Below, piece after piece: positions 44,664-52,344 of a stretch of DNA of 64,000 bases. Position 1 is the stretch's first letter; each line of letters opens with the position of its first letter. This DNA is from Simplicispira psychrophila DSM 11588. GTDB taxonomy: Bacteria; Pseudomonadota; Gammaproteobacteria; Burkholderiales; Burkholderiaceae_C. The stretch is taken from NCBI RefSeq assembly GCF_000688255.1, contig NZ_JHYS01000002.1, positions 124,001 to 188,000 on the forward strand, in the 5' to 3' direction. Below the pieces are notes generated by a model. That model was not told the DNA's origin. It searched no databases and worked only from the letters and a program-made list of their open reading frames with translations. The position numbers and the translations under genes are program-made.

Positions 44664-46379
44664 ATGCAAAAACGCGATTTAATTTTTCTGATAGGGGTGA
44701 TTTTCACCCTTATACTCCCTAATTTTATCGCTCTCCCCGAAGAGAGCACGATAAGCTTCTCAGCATTTCTTCAGACTGCGGTCTACAGTTTCAGCTTCTG
44801 GGCGATCTGGTTTGCGCTGTTTAAAAATGTCGCGACGGCACTTTTTTTTGCAATACCTTTCGTCTTTTGGTGGTTCGCATCTCTTTATGTCCGGCTTGCC
44901 TATGGAACACCAATTTCACCGGTTTTCGTGGGGATGGTACTCGACACGAGTGTTACGGAGTTGGTCAGCTTTGCAGCAGCATTTACGGGCTTAGTCGCGG
45001 GCTCTATAACCTCTCTGGGGCTTTATCTATGGATTGCCGTCCAGCTTCAAAGAGCAAAAATCGAATGGATTCATCCATCACGTACGTGGATTCTCATTGC
45101 GTTCCCGACAGTCTGCATTGCGGCTGGATTGGCGCAGATGCAGACGGTGGTGCAAGACATCACGCTTGATAAAGATGCTGATCCATTCCTCGAAGCACAT
45201 CAATCTTATTTAATAGATATATGGTCACGTGTTTATCCGATTGATCTTCCACTATCGCTTTTTATCAATCTAAAAGATAACGCGCGAGTGGATAAATTAA
45301 GAGGCACTTTCGAGAATTTTAACTTCATGCCTCGTGCTCTCGATCAATCGGGAGCCGAATTAGTCATTCTAGTCATCGGAGAATCTTCTCGGCGCGATCG
45401 TTGGAGTCTTTTTGGTTATAGTCGTCCGACGACTCCGCGACTCGATGCTCTTCAAAATTTAGTCAAACTATCTGATGTTATTTCGCTTACAGTTGCGACT
45501 CGATCGGCGATTCCGCCAGTATTAGCACGCTATCCAGTCTACGCACCAGACAATCAAACGCCCCAGATGACTGAGCCTTCGGTAGTTAAGGCATTTCAAG
45601 CAAGTGGATACAAAACAGCATGGTTATCTAATCAGTCTGCATCCGGCTTTTATGATAGCCCAATTTCCTTCTATGCAAAAGACTCGAATCGGGTTATTTA
45701 TACAAATCCGGGGAGTTATCTGGCTAAAGGTGCATATGATGAAGCGCTGCTTCCACTATTCCAAAAAATAATCAATGATTCGCCGAATTATAAGCAGATG
45801 ATTGTTGTGCACACCATGGGCAGCCATTTTAACTACGCCTTCAGGTATCCGGATAATTATAAGCGCTTTGAACCTGCATTCGACGGCATCAAGTATTTCC
45901 CAAAGAAATTAATCACAGATAAAGTAGCTGCCAATAATACCTACGACAATACTATTTTCTATACCGACTATATTCTCTCAGAACTCATCGAGTCTCTTTC
46001 TAAAACAAAGCGCCGAGCAGTATTGCTATACATATCCGATCACGGCGAAGATATTGATGAACCTGGATGTGAAAACGGTTCTAATGAAAGACTCTCCAGT
46101 CGTTCTTTCGAGGTTCCCGCATTCGTATGGTTCAGCGATCAAGCAGCGCTAGCAATGCAAGCGGACATAAATGCGTTGACATCGGTTGCAGGACAACCGC
46201 ATACAGCCAGAATCGTTCCGCAAACGCTGCTTGATTTGGCACATATCGAAGTCGCTGGAGTTGCAACAGCAAGTCTCCTGCGAAATAGAAGCACGCTACC
46301 TAGGAAGGTCTATGCCAATGGTCGTTGGGTGGATTTCGATATGGCAAAACTCAAGAACGCTTGCGTTATCAGGCCATGA
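44664..46379 (+). CDS. Phosphoethanolamine transferase-like protein (EptA/sulfatase family)
   Basis: 571 residues: about five N-terminal membrane helices (first 165 residues) then a periplasmic alkaline-phosphatase/sulfatase-fold domain with VIGESSRRDRWSLFGYSRP (metal-binding Glu), TRSAIPPVLAR (candidate nucleophile Thr in VATRSAIP), VHTMGSHFNY and YISDHGEDIDEPG. EptA relatives move phosphoethanolamine to lipid A; PptA does so to pilin in Neisseria. Codon use is notably AT-rich beside GC-rich neighbours, suggesting transfer. Its place after pilA suggests pilin as target; lipid A is the alternative. Confidence 0.85.
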   Translation: MQKRDLIFLIGVIFTLILPNFIALPEESTISFSAFLQTAVYSFSFWAIWFALFKNVATALFFAIPFVFWWFASLYVRLAYGTPISPVFVGMVLDTSVTELVSFAAAFTGLVAGSITSLGLYLWIAVQLQRAKIEWIHPSRTWILIAFPTVCIAAGLAQMQTVVQDITLDKDADPFLEAHQSYLIDIWSRVYPIDLPLSLFINLKDNARVDKLRGTFENFNFMPRALDQSGAELVILVIGESSRRDRWSLFGYSRPTTPRLDALQNLVKLSDVISLTVATRSAIPPVLARYPVYAPDNQTPQMTEPSVVKAFQASGYKTAWLSNQSASGFYDSPISFYAKDSNRVIYTNPGSYLAKGAYDEALLPLFQKIINDSPNYKQMIVVHTMGSHFNYAFRYPDNYKRFEPAFDGIKYFPKKLITDKVAANNTYDNTIFYTDYILSELIESLSKTKRRAVLLYISDHGEDIDEPGCENGSNERLSSRSFEVPAFVWFSDQAALAMQADINALTSVAGQPHTARIVPQTLLDLAHIEVAGVATASLLRNRSTLPRKVYANGRWVDFDMAKLKNACVIRP

Positions 46380-46387
46380 ACAACAGA

Positions 46388-46435
46388 AATTGGGATCAGC
46401 TTCCAATTAGAAGTCAAAACAGCCGCAAGCCTAAT
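46388..46435. repeat. Divergent composite repeat
   Basis: AATTGGGATCAGCTTCCAATT then AGTCAAAACAGCCGCAAGCC is a diverged copy of the composite repeat (GGGGTCAGACTCCAATT, GGTCAAAACAGCCGCTAG). It lies between the transferase gene and the transposase. Confidence 0.6.
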
Positions 46436-46509
46436 AGAACGGAAACTTGCAAACTAAAGGACACCCACTTAGTTGACACCCGCCCAACCGCCTTTTAAGC
46501 TCCCACACC

Positions 46510-47559
46510 ATGACCCGCCCTCGCTCCGCCCTCGTCAGCCTGCCCGATACCGCCTGGTACCACTGCGTCTCGCGCTGCGTGCGCCGCGCCTTTCTGTGCG
46601 GGCACGACCACCACAGCGGCCAGAACTTTGAGCACCGGCGCGGCTGGATTGCCACCCGCATCAAAGAGCTGGCGCACATCTTTGCCATTGACGTGGCGGC
46701 CTATGCGGTGATGAGCAACCACTACCACGTGGTGCTGCACATCGACAGCGCGCGGGCGCAGCAGTGGAGCACCGAGCAGGTGCTGCAGCGCTGGACGCAG
46801 CTGTTTACCGGCCCGCTGCTGGTGCAGCGCTATCTGTCGGGTGCGCGCGCGGCCATGGGGCAAAGCGAGCTGGAGAAAGTGCACGAAATGGCCGAGACCT
46901 ACCGCACGCGGCTGTTTGACCTGTCCTGGTACATGCGCGTGCTGAACGAGTCTTTGGCCCGGCAGGCCAATGCCGAGGACGATTGCACGGGGCGGTTTTG
47001 GGAGGGGCGTTTTAAGAGCCAGGCGCTGCTGGACGAGCAGGCGCTTTTGGCGGCGATGGCGTATGTGGACTTGAACCCGGTGCGCGCCGGCATGGCCGAG
47101 TCACCCGAGGCGTCGGATTACACCTCGATCCAGGAGCGGCTGGGCTGTGCACCCGAACCGCTGGCGCAACCCTTGGCGCCCGATCTGCAGGCGCCGGTGG
47201 ATGCGGCGGCAGAATCACCCACCGCCACAGCGCCCTTGCCGCAGGCACCACTGATGCCCTTTGACGCCACCGGTCGCACGCCCTGGGCGGTGCCTTTTGG
47301 CTGGCACGACTATGCCGAGCTGGTCGACTGGACGGGCCGCCAGGTGCACCCGAACAAAAAGGGCTGCATGGCGCAGGGCAGCCCAGCGCTGCTGGCGCGC
47401 CTGGGAGTTGAAGCGGACGTGTTCATTGCCATGGCATCGACGTTTCTGCAGGAGTTTGGCTCAGCCGTGGGGACGCCGGCGCAGATGGCGCAACTGTGCG
47501 CGCGCCGGCAAACACGGTTTTTGCACGGCATGCGGGCTGCGCGCAAGGTATTTGGGTGA
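46510..47559 (+). CDS. REP-associated tyrosine transposase (RAYT, Y1/IS200-like)
   Basis: 349 residues. The HUH motif is in AYAVMSNHYHVVLHIDS and further conserved stretches include YMRVLNESLARQANAEDDCT, GRFWEGRFKSQALLDEQALL and YVDLNPVRAGMAESPEASDY. RAYTs are single-copy domesticated relatives of IS200/IS605 transposases that are tied to REP palindromes. Typical REPs with a GTAG tag lie about 75 bp downstream. It seems complete. Confidence 0.9.
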   Translation: MTRPRSALVSLPDTAWYHCVSRCVRRAFLCGHDHHSGQNFEHRRGWIATRIKELAHIFAIDVAAYAVMSNHYHVVLHIDSARAQQWSTEQVLQRWTQLFTGPLLVQRYLSGARAAMGQSELEKVHEMAETYRTRLFDLSWYMRVLNESLARQANAEDDCTGRFWEGRFKSQALLDEQALLAAMAYVDLNPVRAGMAESPEASDYTSIQERLGCAPEPLAQPLAPDLQAPVDAAAESPTATAPLPQAPLMPFDATGRTPWAVPFGWHDYAELVDWTGRQVHPNKKGCMAQGSPALLARLGVEADVFIAMASTFLQEFGSAVGTPAQMAQLCARRQTRFLHGMRAARKVFG

Positions 47560-47632
47560 GAGATTGTGCTGGCGGCCCACCACCCTTGGTAGCACCGCCC
47601 TAATCTCCGCAGCCGGCACGGTGCGCAGCCAC

Positions 47633-47719
47633 GTAGGTCGGGTTAGCGCAGCGTAACCCGACACCGCGCAGCGCATCAGCCGCCCGTCGGGTTACGCCCT
47701 ACGGGCTAACACGACCTAC
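47633..47719. repeat. REP pair (BIME) downstream of the transposase
   Basis: GTAG at 47633-47636 is followed by the palindrome GTCGGGTTAGCGC/GCGTAACCCGAC (47637-47662). A second unit in inverted order ends with CTAC at 47716-47719. A third partial unit (CTGTCGGGTTACGCG) follows near 47737. Paired inverted REPs with a GTAG tag are the expected substrate of a RAYT. No gene lies in 47560-47768. Confidence 0.88.
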
Positions 47720-47768
47720 AGAGATTTAGGACAACCTGTCGGGTTACGCGCCTACGGGGCTGGGCCAA

Positions 47769-48257
47769 TCAATGGGTTAGCGCGAACTGCACGACACGCT
47801 CGCTGAGCCAAATGCCTTGGTGGCGCATTTTTGCGATGGCATCGGGCATAGAAATGGCGTAACCCAAATGCTTGGCTTTCAGCAAAACGCCAATCGAGCC
47901 GGTCAACGTCAAATCACATAGCCGGGCAACACGCCGCCCGGCTGTCTCGTCGATACAGACCAAGGGCAATCCAAGGTTCATCGCAGTTTGAATAACCGAA
48001 GCTTCGCCCTGATCCAAAGAGTTTTGCAAAAACGCCAATAAAGGCACTGGGGCCGGCTGAATGTCCAACCAATCAGCCCCTTGGAAAGCATCCACCCCAA
48101 AGGCATGCGCCCCCCCAGCGCACACCTCTTGTGCAACCTCGTAGGGCACTACTACCCGACGATAAAGAAAGCGCAAAACATCCAAATTGCCCATAGCAGC
48201 AGCCAGCGAAATCAGTGGCGTGGTGTTGGTGACCAACACCTCACTGCGCTCAGGCAT
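47769..48257 (-). CDS. DUF3368 PIN-domain-like toxin
   Basis: 162 residues with the PIN-like start VTNTTPLISLAAAMGNLDVL, acidic active-site candidates around SLDQGEASVIQTA and LVCIDETAGRRVARLCDLTL, and TGSIGVLLKAKHLG. DUF3368 proteins pair with UPF0175 antitoxins and are predicted RNases. It overlaps the antitoxin gene by 8 bases; the start is MPERSEVLV at 48257. Confidence 0.87.
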   Translation of the reverse strand: MPERSEVLVTNTTPLISLAAAMGNLDVLRFLYRRVVVPYEVAQEVCAGGAHAFGVDAFQGADWLDIQPAPVPLLAFLQNSLDQGEASVIQTAMNLGLPLVCIDETAGRRVARLCDLTLTGSIGVLLKAKHLGYAISMPDAIAKMRHQGIWLSERVVQFALTH

Positions 48258-48498
48258 TGTGAATATCACCCGCCAGCTCGTCTTCGTCCAAATCGATAAG
48301 TGGGACACCAAAACGCTGCAACTGCGCCAAGAATGTCACCCGATCCAGCCCAATAAGCTGGGCCGCCATGCCAGAAGACAGGCGCTTCATCTCAAACAAC
48401 TTGGCCGCCATCGCCAGCTTGGCCTCTTGGACAAAGTCCTCGGGCGCTTGGTGCATGGCGTCCAAATAATGGCGCGGAACGTTAACCACAATCTGCAT
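48250..48498 (-). CDS. UPF0175-family antitoxin
   Basis: 82 residues: MQIVVNVPRHYLDAMHQAPE, FVQEAKLAMAAKLFEMKRLS, SGMAAQLIGLDRVTFLAQLQ. This is the UPF0175 helical DNA-binding family, partner of the overlapping PIN-like toxin. The ATG at 48498 is the family start; longer frames run into REP sequence. Confidence 0.87.
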   Translation of the reverse strand: MQIVVNVPRHYLDAMHQAPEDFVQEAKLAMAAKLFEMKRLSSGMAAQLIGLDRVTFLAQLQRFGVPLIDLDEDELAGDIHNA

Positions 48499-48543
48499 AG
48501 AAAGTCCTGTTCTGTTGCCGAGGAAAGTCTCAATCATAGGTTG

Positions 48544-48705
48544 GTAGATCGGATTAACGCAGCGTAAGCCGACACCGCGCAGTGCATTAGCAGCCCGTCG
48601 GGTTACGCCCTGCGGCCCAACCAAAAATTGGGGTCAGACTCCAATTAAAGGTTAAAACAGCCGCTAGACCAATGGATACGTGCGCTAGCAGCTATGGTTT
48701 TTAAT
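48544..48705. repeat. REP pair followed by composite dispersed repeat
   Basis: 48544-48622 is a degenerate REP pair (GTAGATCGGATTAACGC, GCGTAAGCCGAC, then GTCGGGTTACGCCCTGCGG). From 48625 follows TTGGGGTCAGACTCCAATT and TACGTGCGCTAGCAGCTATGG, the composite repeat in the opposite orientation to 43318. Confidence 0.78.
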
Positions 48706-49016
48706 CAAATTGCGTTGTGTGTGCGCAGCCATTCCCGCAGGGCATCGTCCATCTTGGCCTGCCAGCCGCTGCCCATCGCCCGAAAGGCGGCCAACACGTC
48801 GGGGCTGTAGCGCACCGTCACCGCCTGCTTGGTATCTGCTTTGACGCTACCCACCGGACGCCCGCGCGCCGCCCTGCGCATGGCTTGCTGACCCACTTCG
48901 GGGCTGACTTCACGCCCAGCCACGTGCCACACGGCTTGACTCAGATCGGCTTGGCTCAAGTCAGGTGCGTCGTCCGGGTCAACCCAAGACGCCGAAGTGT
49001 TTTTGCTCTCGGTCAT
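48705..49016 (-). CDS. BrnA-type antitoxin without a visible toxin partner
   Basis: 103 residues ending in the BrnA pattern VTVRYSPDVLAAFRAMGSGW, QAKMDDALREWLRTH. BrnA antitoxins normally follow and overlap a brnT toxin; here the 5' side (49017-49140) holds no BrnT-like reading frame on this strand and the next module starts in the opposite direction. It appears to be an orphan antitoxin. Confidence 0.85.
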   Translation of the reverse strand: MTESKNTSASWVDPDDAPDLSQADLSQAVWHVAGREVSPEVGQQAMRRAARGRPVGSVKADTKQAVTVRYSPDVLAAFRAMGSGWQAKMDDALREWLRTHNAI

Positions 49017-49149
49017 TGGCTTTCCTCATGCTGATAACTCGGCGTGCCGCGCCGCGCGGGGTCCAAACCAGTCTCGCAGGGCTGCTGGTACTGCATCACC
49101 CGTTAGCCAACCCATTGGCATAAAACGTACATGATAGTAATATACAAAA

Positions 49150-49449
49150 ATGATCGATTTCCACCAGATTACCGGCTTCAACTGGGACGAAGGCAACGCC
49201 CGCAAGAATGAAAAGCATGGCGTGTCTATGGCTGAAGCCGAGCAGGTGTTTTTCAATGCGCCGCTGTTGATGCTGCAAGACACCGGCCACAGTCAGCACG
49301 AACCGCGCCTGCACGCTTTGGGCAAAACGACCGAGGGTCGCGCCTTGCACATCACCTTCACCTTGCGCCAAGCGGGTGCGCTGATCCGCGTTATTTCAGC
49401 CAGAGACATGCACCGAAAGGAGCGAGCGATTTATGAACAAGCGCCTTAA
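49150..49449 (+). CDS. BrnT-family toxin, copy 1 of a duplicated module
   Basis: 99 residues: FNWDEGNARKNEKHGVSMAE, AEQVFFNAPLLML, EGRALHITFTLRQAGALIRV and ISARDMHRKERAIYEQAP, the BrnT RelE-like fold that cleaves RNA. It overlaps the antitoxin by 17 bases. The leader GTACATGATAGTAATATAC just upstream is repeated before copy 2 and may be the autorepression site. Confidence 0.9.
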   Translation: MIDFHQITGFNWDEGNARKNEKHGVSMAEAEQVFFNAPLLMLQDTGHSQHEPRLHALGKTTEGRALHITFTLRQAGALIRVISARDMHRKERAIYEQAP

Positions 49450-49699
49450 ACCCCTACCCACTTTCGCCACCGAAGCACAAGAACGTGCGTATTGGGAGTC
49501 ACACGACTCCAGCGAGCATCTGGACTGGTCACAAGCCCAAAAAGTCGCCCTGCCGAACCTAAAGCCGACGACTAAAACGATTTCGCTGCGCCTGCCGCAG
49601 CATTTGCTCGACTCCATCAAAGTAGCCGCCAACGCCCGCGATGTGCCTTATCAGTCGCTGATCAAGGTCTGGCTGCAGGAGAAGCTGCACAGACATTGA
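49433..49699 (+). CDS. CopG/BrnA-type antitoxin, copy 1
   Basis: 88 residues: RAYWESHDSSEHLDWSQAQK, TKTISLRLPQHLLDSIKVAA and PYQSLIKVWLQEKLH, a ribbon-helix-helix antitoxin. It differs from the copy at 51554 at only three positions (5, 16 and 87). Confidence 0.9.
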   Translation: MNKRLKPLPTFATEAQERAYWESHDSSEHLDWSQAQKVALPNLKPTTKTISLRLPQHLLDSIKVAANARDVPYQSLIKVWLQEKLHRH

Positions 49700-49704
49700 A
49701 TTAA

Positions 49705-49850
49705 TGGTCAAAACAGCAGATAGCCCAATGTATACGTGTGCTAGCAGCTATTATTTTTCAGAAATCGGGGTCAGACTCCAATTAAAGGTCAAAACAACCG
49801 CCAGCCCAATAGATACGTGCGCTAACAGCTATGGTTTTTCTCAAAATATC
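49705..49850. repeat. Two dispersed repeat copies in tandem
   Basis: One copy (ATACGTGTGCTAGCAGCTATT) is followed by GGGGTCAGACTCCAATT and a second full copy (AGATACGTGCGCTAACAGCT). They separate two TA modules facing each other. Confidence 0.75.
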
Positions 49851-50208
49851 AAACCGGCGAGTGATTTTTAAGCCAGTCTTTCAGCGCGGCATCGATGCGC
49901 GTTTGCCAACCGGCGCCCGTAGCCTTGAAGGCAGCCATCACCTCGGGCGAGAGCCGAATGGTGGTGGCCACCTTGGTCGGCGCTTGCTGCGGCCCGCGCT
50001 CGCCGGGCTTGCGCTTGAGGCGGGTGAGCTGCGCATAAGTCGCCGGATCAAAAAACGCCTTGGCCGGCTGGGCCTCGGCAAAATCTGCGGCCAGCCACTC
50101 ACGGGCATCGGGGTCGGCGGCAATGGCGGCATCGATGGCGGCATTTTCTTGCGCGCTGGGCAGCACCAACGTGCGCCCGGATGTGGTTTTAAGAAACTGC
50201 TGCGACAT
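49849..50208 (-). CDS. BrnA-type antitoxin
   Basis: 119 residues with an acidic N-terminus (NAAIDAAIAADPDAREWLAA) and the C-terminal DNA-binding/BrnA part (TIRLSPEVMAAFKATGAGWQ, RIDAALKDWLKNHSPV). It overlaps its toxin gene by 20 bases. A damaged copy of it lies at 51034-51171. Confidence 0.9.
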   Translation of the reverse strand: MSQQFLKTTSGRTLVLPSAQENAAIDAAIAADPDAREWLAADFAEAQPAKAFFDPATYAQLTRLKRKPGERGPQQAPTKVATTIRLSPEVMAAFKATGAGWQTRIDAALKDWLKNHSPV

Positions 50209-50461
50209 AACGCTTTACCTCTCTGGAGTTGGCTTTGCGCAAGCTGATGATGCGCACCGCCGTTTCACGCAACGTGAAGACCAACACATACAAACGCGCA
50301 TCTATCAGCCCCATGGCCTCCAGCCGCGCCTCGCCATATTGATGGCGGCTATCGACTTTGACGATGGCCGTTTCCCACTCAAACCCGTCGGCCTCATGAA
50401 ACCAAACTTGGTGCTTGGCTACATTGACGGCCAACTTTTGAGGATCGTGGGTGTAGCGCAT
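50189..50461 (-). CDS. BrnT-family toxin
   Basis: 90 residues: MRYTHDPQKLAVNVAKHQVW, GFEWETAIVKVDSRHQYGEA, LYVLVFTLRETAVRIISLRK and NSREVKRYVAAVS. Complete; partner of the overlapping antitoxin. Confidence 0.9.
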   Translation of the reverse strand: MRYTHDPQKLAVNVAKHQVWFHEADGFEWETAIVKVDSRHQYGEARLEAMGLIDARLYVLVFTLRETAVRIISLRKANSREVKRYVAAVS

Positions 50462-50532
50462 TTTCTTTTATTGTAATAGCGAAAAAATAGCGGACGGCGG
50501 CGGTAATTTATGGTCAAAACAGCCGTAAGGCC

Positions 50533-50654
50533 AAGAAGTAGAAAATCAAGCGCGACAGGTCTACACGCTCCGACACGAGGAGAGCATCCTCCTTATCTCT
50601 GCAAGGAAAGCCAATGCCAACGAAAAAAAGCAATACCGTGAAGCGAACTCTTGA
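50533..50654 (+). pseudogene. 5'-truncated BrnT toxin fragment
   Basis: Frame ending at 50654 reads QARQVYTLRHEESILLISAR and KANANEKKQYREANS, the last third of a BrnT protein. The preceding 50509-50532 (TGGTCAAAACAGCCGTAAGGCC) is dispersed repeat, so the toxin start is replaced by the repeat. It has no start codon. Confidence 0.75.
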
Positions 50655-50897
50655 CCTGAAAAAGCCGCCGCTTTTGAGTGCCGAGCAAAAGGCGCGGCTA
50701 GAGGCTGTGGCAGCCATGCCGGATGAGCAGATCGACTACACCGACGCGCCCAGCTGCCTCACACCAAGCAGCAAATCACGCTGCGCATCGATGCTGAAGT
50801 GCTGGATTTTTTCAAGCACACAGGCAAGAGCTATCAGTCCCGCATGCATGCGGTGTTGCGCTCTTACGTGGAAACACACAAAGCGAATAAGTTTTAA
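50614..50897 (+). pseudogene. Frameshifted BrnA-type antitoxin
   Basis: MPTKKSNTVKRTLDLKKPPL and AVAAMPDEQIDYTDAP run in one frame from 50614 to about 50750; the family sequence then continues one frame later as LPHTKQQITLRIDAEVLDFF, KHTGKSYQSRMHAVLRSYVE, with a stop at 50895. One lost base near 50750 explains this. It overlaps the truncated toxin in the normal manner. Confidence 0.8.
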
Positions 50898-50902
50898 GTC
50901 AC

Positions 50903-50940
50903 GTAGGCCGGGTTACGCCCTTCAGGCTAACCCGATCTAC
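50903..50940. repeat. REP palindrome
   Basis: GTAGGCCGGGTTACGCCC and GGCTAACCCGATCTAC form an inverted unit with GTAG/CTAC ends, directly after the frameshifted antitoxin. A dispersed repeat copy follows at 50948-51003. Confidence 0.8.
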
Positions 50941-51033
50941 CGGGATAGAGCATCAAAACAGCCGATAGCCCAATAAATACGTGCGCTAGCAGATATGGTT
51001 TTTGACAACTCAAACCAACGATTGATTTTTAAG

Positions 51034-51222
51034 CTAGTCTTTCAGCGCGGCATCGATGCGCGTTTGCCAGCCGGCGCCGGTGGCCTTGAAAGCGGCCATG
51101 GCGGCATCGTCTTGCGCGCTGGGCAACACCAACGTGCGCCCGGATGTGGTTTTAAGAAACTGCTGCGACATAACGCTTTACCTGTTATTACCTCTCTGGC
51201 GTTGGCTTTGCGCGGCGCAGCG
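51034..51222 (-). pseudogene. Relic of the BrnTA module at 49849-50461
   Basis: The minus strand from 51171 encodes MSQQFLKTTSGRTLVLPSAQ, then a deletion of about 210 bp joins this to AAFKATGAGWQTRIDAALKD, ending at TAG where the intact copy has TGG. Only 45 codons remain. Upstream, 51180-51222 keeps the last codons of the toxin (RKANAREV) and then meets REP sequence (GCAGCGTAACCCGAC). The intact parent lies 1 kb away. Confidence 0.82.
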
Positions 51223-51270
51223 TAACCCGACACCTTGCTGGCAAAGCGTACATGATAGTAATATACAAAA

Positions 51271-51570
51271 ATGATCGATCTGCACCAGATTAGCGGCTTC
51301 AACTGGGACGATGGCAACGCCCGTAAGAATGAAAAGCATGGCGTGTCTATGGCCGAAGCCGAGCAGGTGTTTTTCAATGCGCCGTTGTTGATGCTGCAAG
51401 ACGCCGCCCACAGCCAGCACGAGCCGCGCCTGCACGCGTTGGGCAAAACGACCGAGGGCCGCGCGCTGCACATCACCTTCACCTTGCACCAAGCGGGTGT
51501 GCTGATCCGCGTTATTTCAGCCAGAGACATGCACCGAAAGGAGCGAGCGATTTATGAACAAGCGCCCTAA
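51271..51570 (+). CDS. BrnT-family toxin, copy 2
   Basis: 99 residues, identical to the toxin at 49150 except for seven positions. The leader GTACATGATAGTAATATAC and the 17-base overlap with the antitoxin are preserved. Complete and probably functional. Confidence 0.9.
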   Translation: MIDLHQISGFNWDDGNARKNEKHGVSMAEAEQVFFNAPLLMLQDAAHSQHEPRLHALGKTTEGRALHITFTLHQAGVLIRVISARDMHRKERAIYEQAP

Positions 51571-51820
51571 ACCCTTACCCACTTTCGCCACCGAAGCCGC
51601 AGAGCGTGCGTATTGGGAGTCGCACGACTCCAGCGAGCATCTGGACTGGTCACAAGCCCAAAAAGTCGCCCTGCCGAACCTGAAGCCGACGACTAAGACG
51701 ATTTCGCTGCGCCTGCCCCAGCATTTGCTCGACTCCATCAAAGTAGCCGCCAACGCCCGCGATGTGCCTTATCAGTCGCTGATCAAGGTCTGGCTGCAAG
51801 AGAAGCTGCACAGCCATTGA
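51554..51820 (+). CDS. CopG/BrnA-type antitoxin, copy 2
   Basis: 88 residues, three substitutions against copy 1. Given the identity, both antitoxins should neutralise both toxins, so loss of one module may not be lethal. Confidence 0.9.
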   Translation: MNKRPKPLPTFATEAAERAYWESHDSSEHLDWSQAQKVALPNLKPTTKTISLRLPQHLLDSIKVAANARDVPYQSLIKVWLQEKLHSH

Positions 51821-51829
51821 GTTTTTAGT

Positions 51830-51861
51830 AAACCTGTTGGGTTGGGTACAACCCAACCTAC
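51830..51861. repeat. REP-like palindrome in reverse orientation
   Basis: GTTGGGTTGGGTACAACCCAAC ends with CTAC at 51858-51861. It is the reverse of the unit at 42494 and touches the next toxin fragment. Confidence 0.72.
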
Positions 51862-51865
51862 GGGG

Positions 51866-51961
51866 CGGCGGACGGCGGGCTTCGGCGATGAAATGCGCAT
51901 CATCAGCCTGCGCAAAGCCAATGCGCGCGAGGTGAAAATTTATGAAAAAACACGCCCATAA
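51866..51961 (+). pseudogene. 5'-truncated BrnT toxin fragment before an intact antitoxin
   Basis: Frame ending at 51961 reads GDEMRIISLRKANAREVKIY and EKTRP, the BrnT C-terminus. Upstream it changes into the REP palindrome. The downstream antitoxin starts within it (20-base overlap), as in intact modules. Confidence 0.78.
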
Positions 51962-52244
51962 CATGGCACTTATCGCACCTACGCCCGAGGAAGATGCCCG
52001 CATCAACGCCGCCATTGCCGCTGACCCCGACACGCGAGAACTGACCGAAGCAGACATGGCCCACCTAAAGCCACTGCGCCGTTTGGGGCGGCCACCGTCA
52101 GCCCAGCCTAAAGTGCCCGTCACCATGCGTGTGGATGCCGACGTGCTCGCAGCCATCAAAGCCAGCGGCTCCGGCTGGCAAACCCGCGTCAACCAAGTGC
52201 TGCTCGAAGCCGTGCGCCGGGGCGATTGGCAAGCTGATGGATGA
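51942..52244 (+). CDS. BrnA-type antitoxin with a broken partner
   Basis: 100 residues: APTPEEDARINAAIAADPDT, KVPVTMRVDADVLAAIKASG and GWQTRVNQVLLEAVRRGDWQ. Complete, while the overlapping toxin has lost its 5' part. Orphan antitoxin in effect. Confidence 0.87.
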   Translation: MKKHAHNMALIAPTPEEDARINAAIAADPDTRELTEADMAHLKPLRRLGRPPSAQPKVPVTMRVDADVLAAIKASGSGWQTRVNQVLLEAVRRGDWQADG

Positions 52245-52344
52245 TGGTCAAATACGCTGGTAGATGTATTGAGCGCTAAAAACAGCAATCTGAAGAAGGT
52301 GCCATCCCGGCATTGGGCACAGCTAGCACACAAAGGAGTGAAGC

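Noticed and set aside
49026-49148. Short minus-strand frame MGWLTGDAVPAALRDWFG as a partner of the orphan antitoxin
   Set aside because: It shows no BrnT features and does not overlap the antitoxin start in the usual manner; too short to call.
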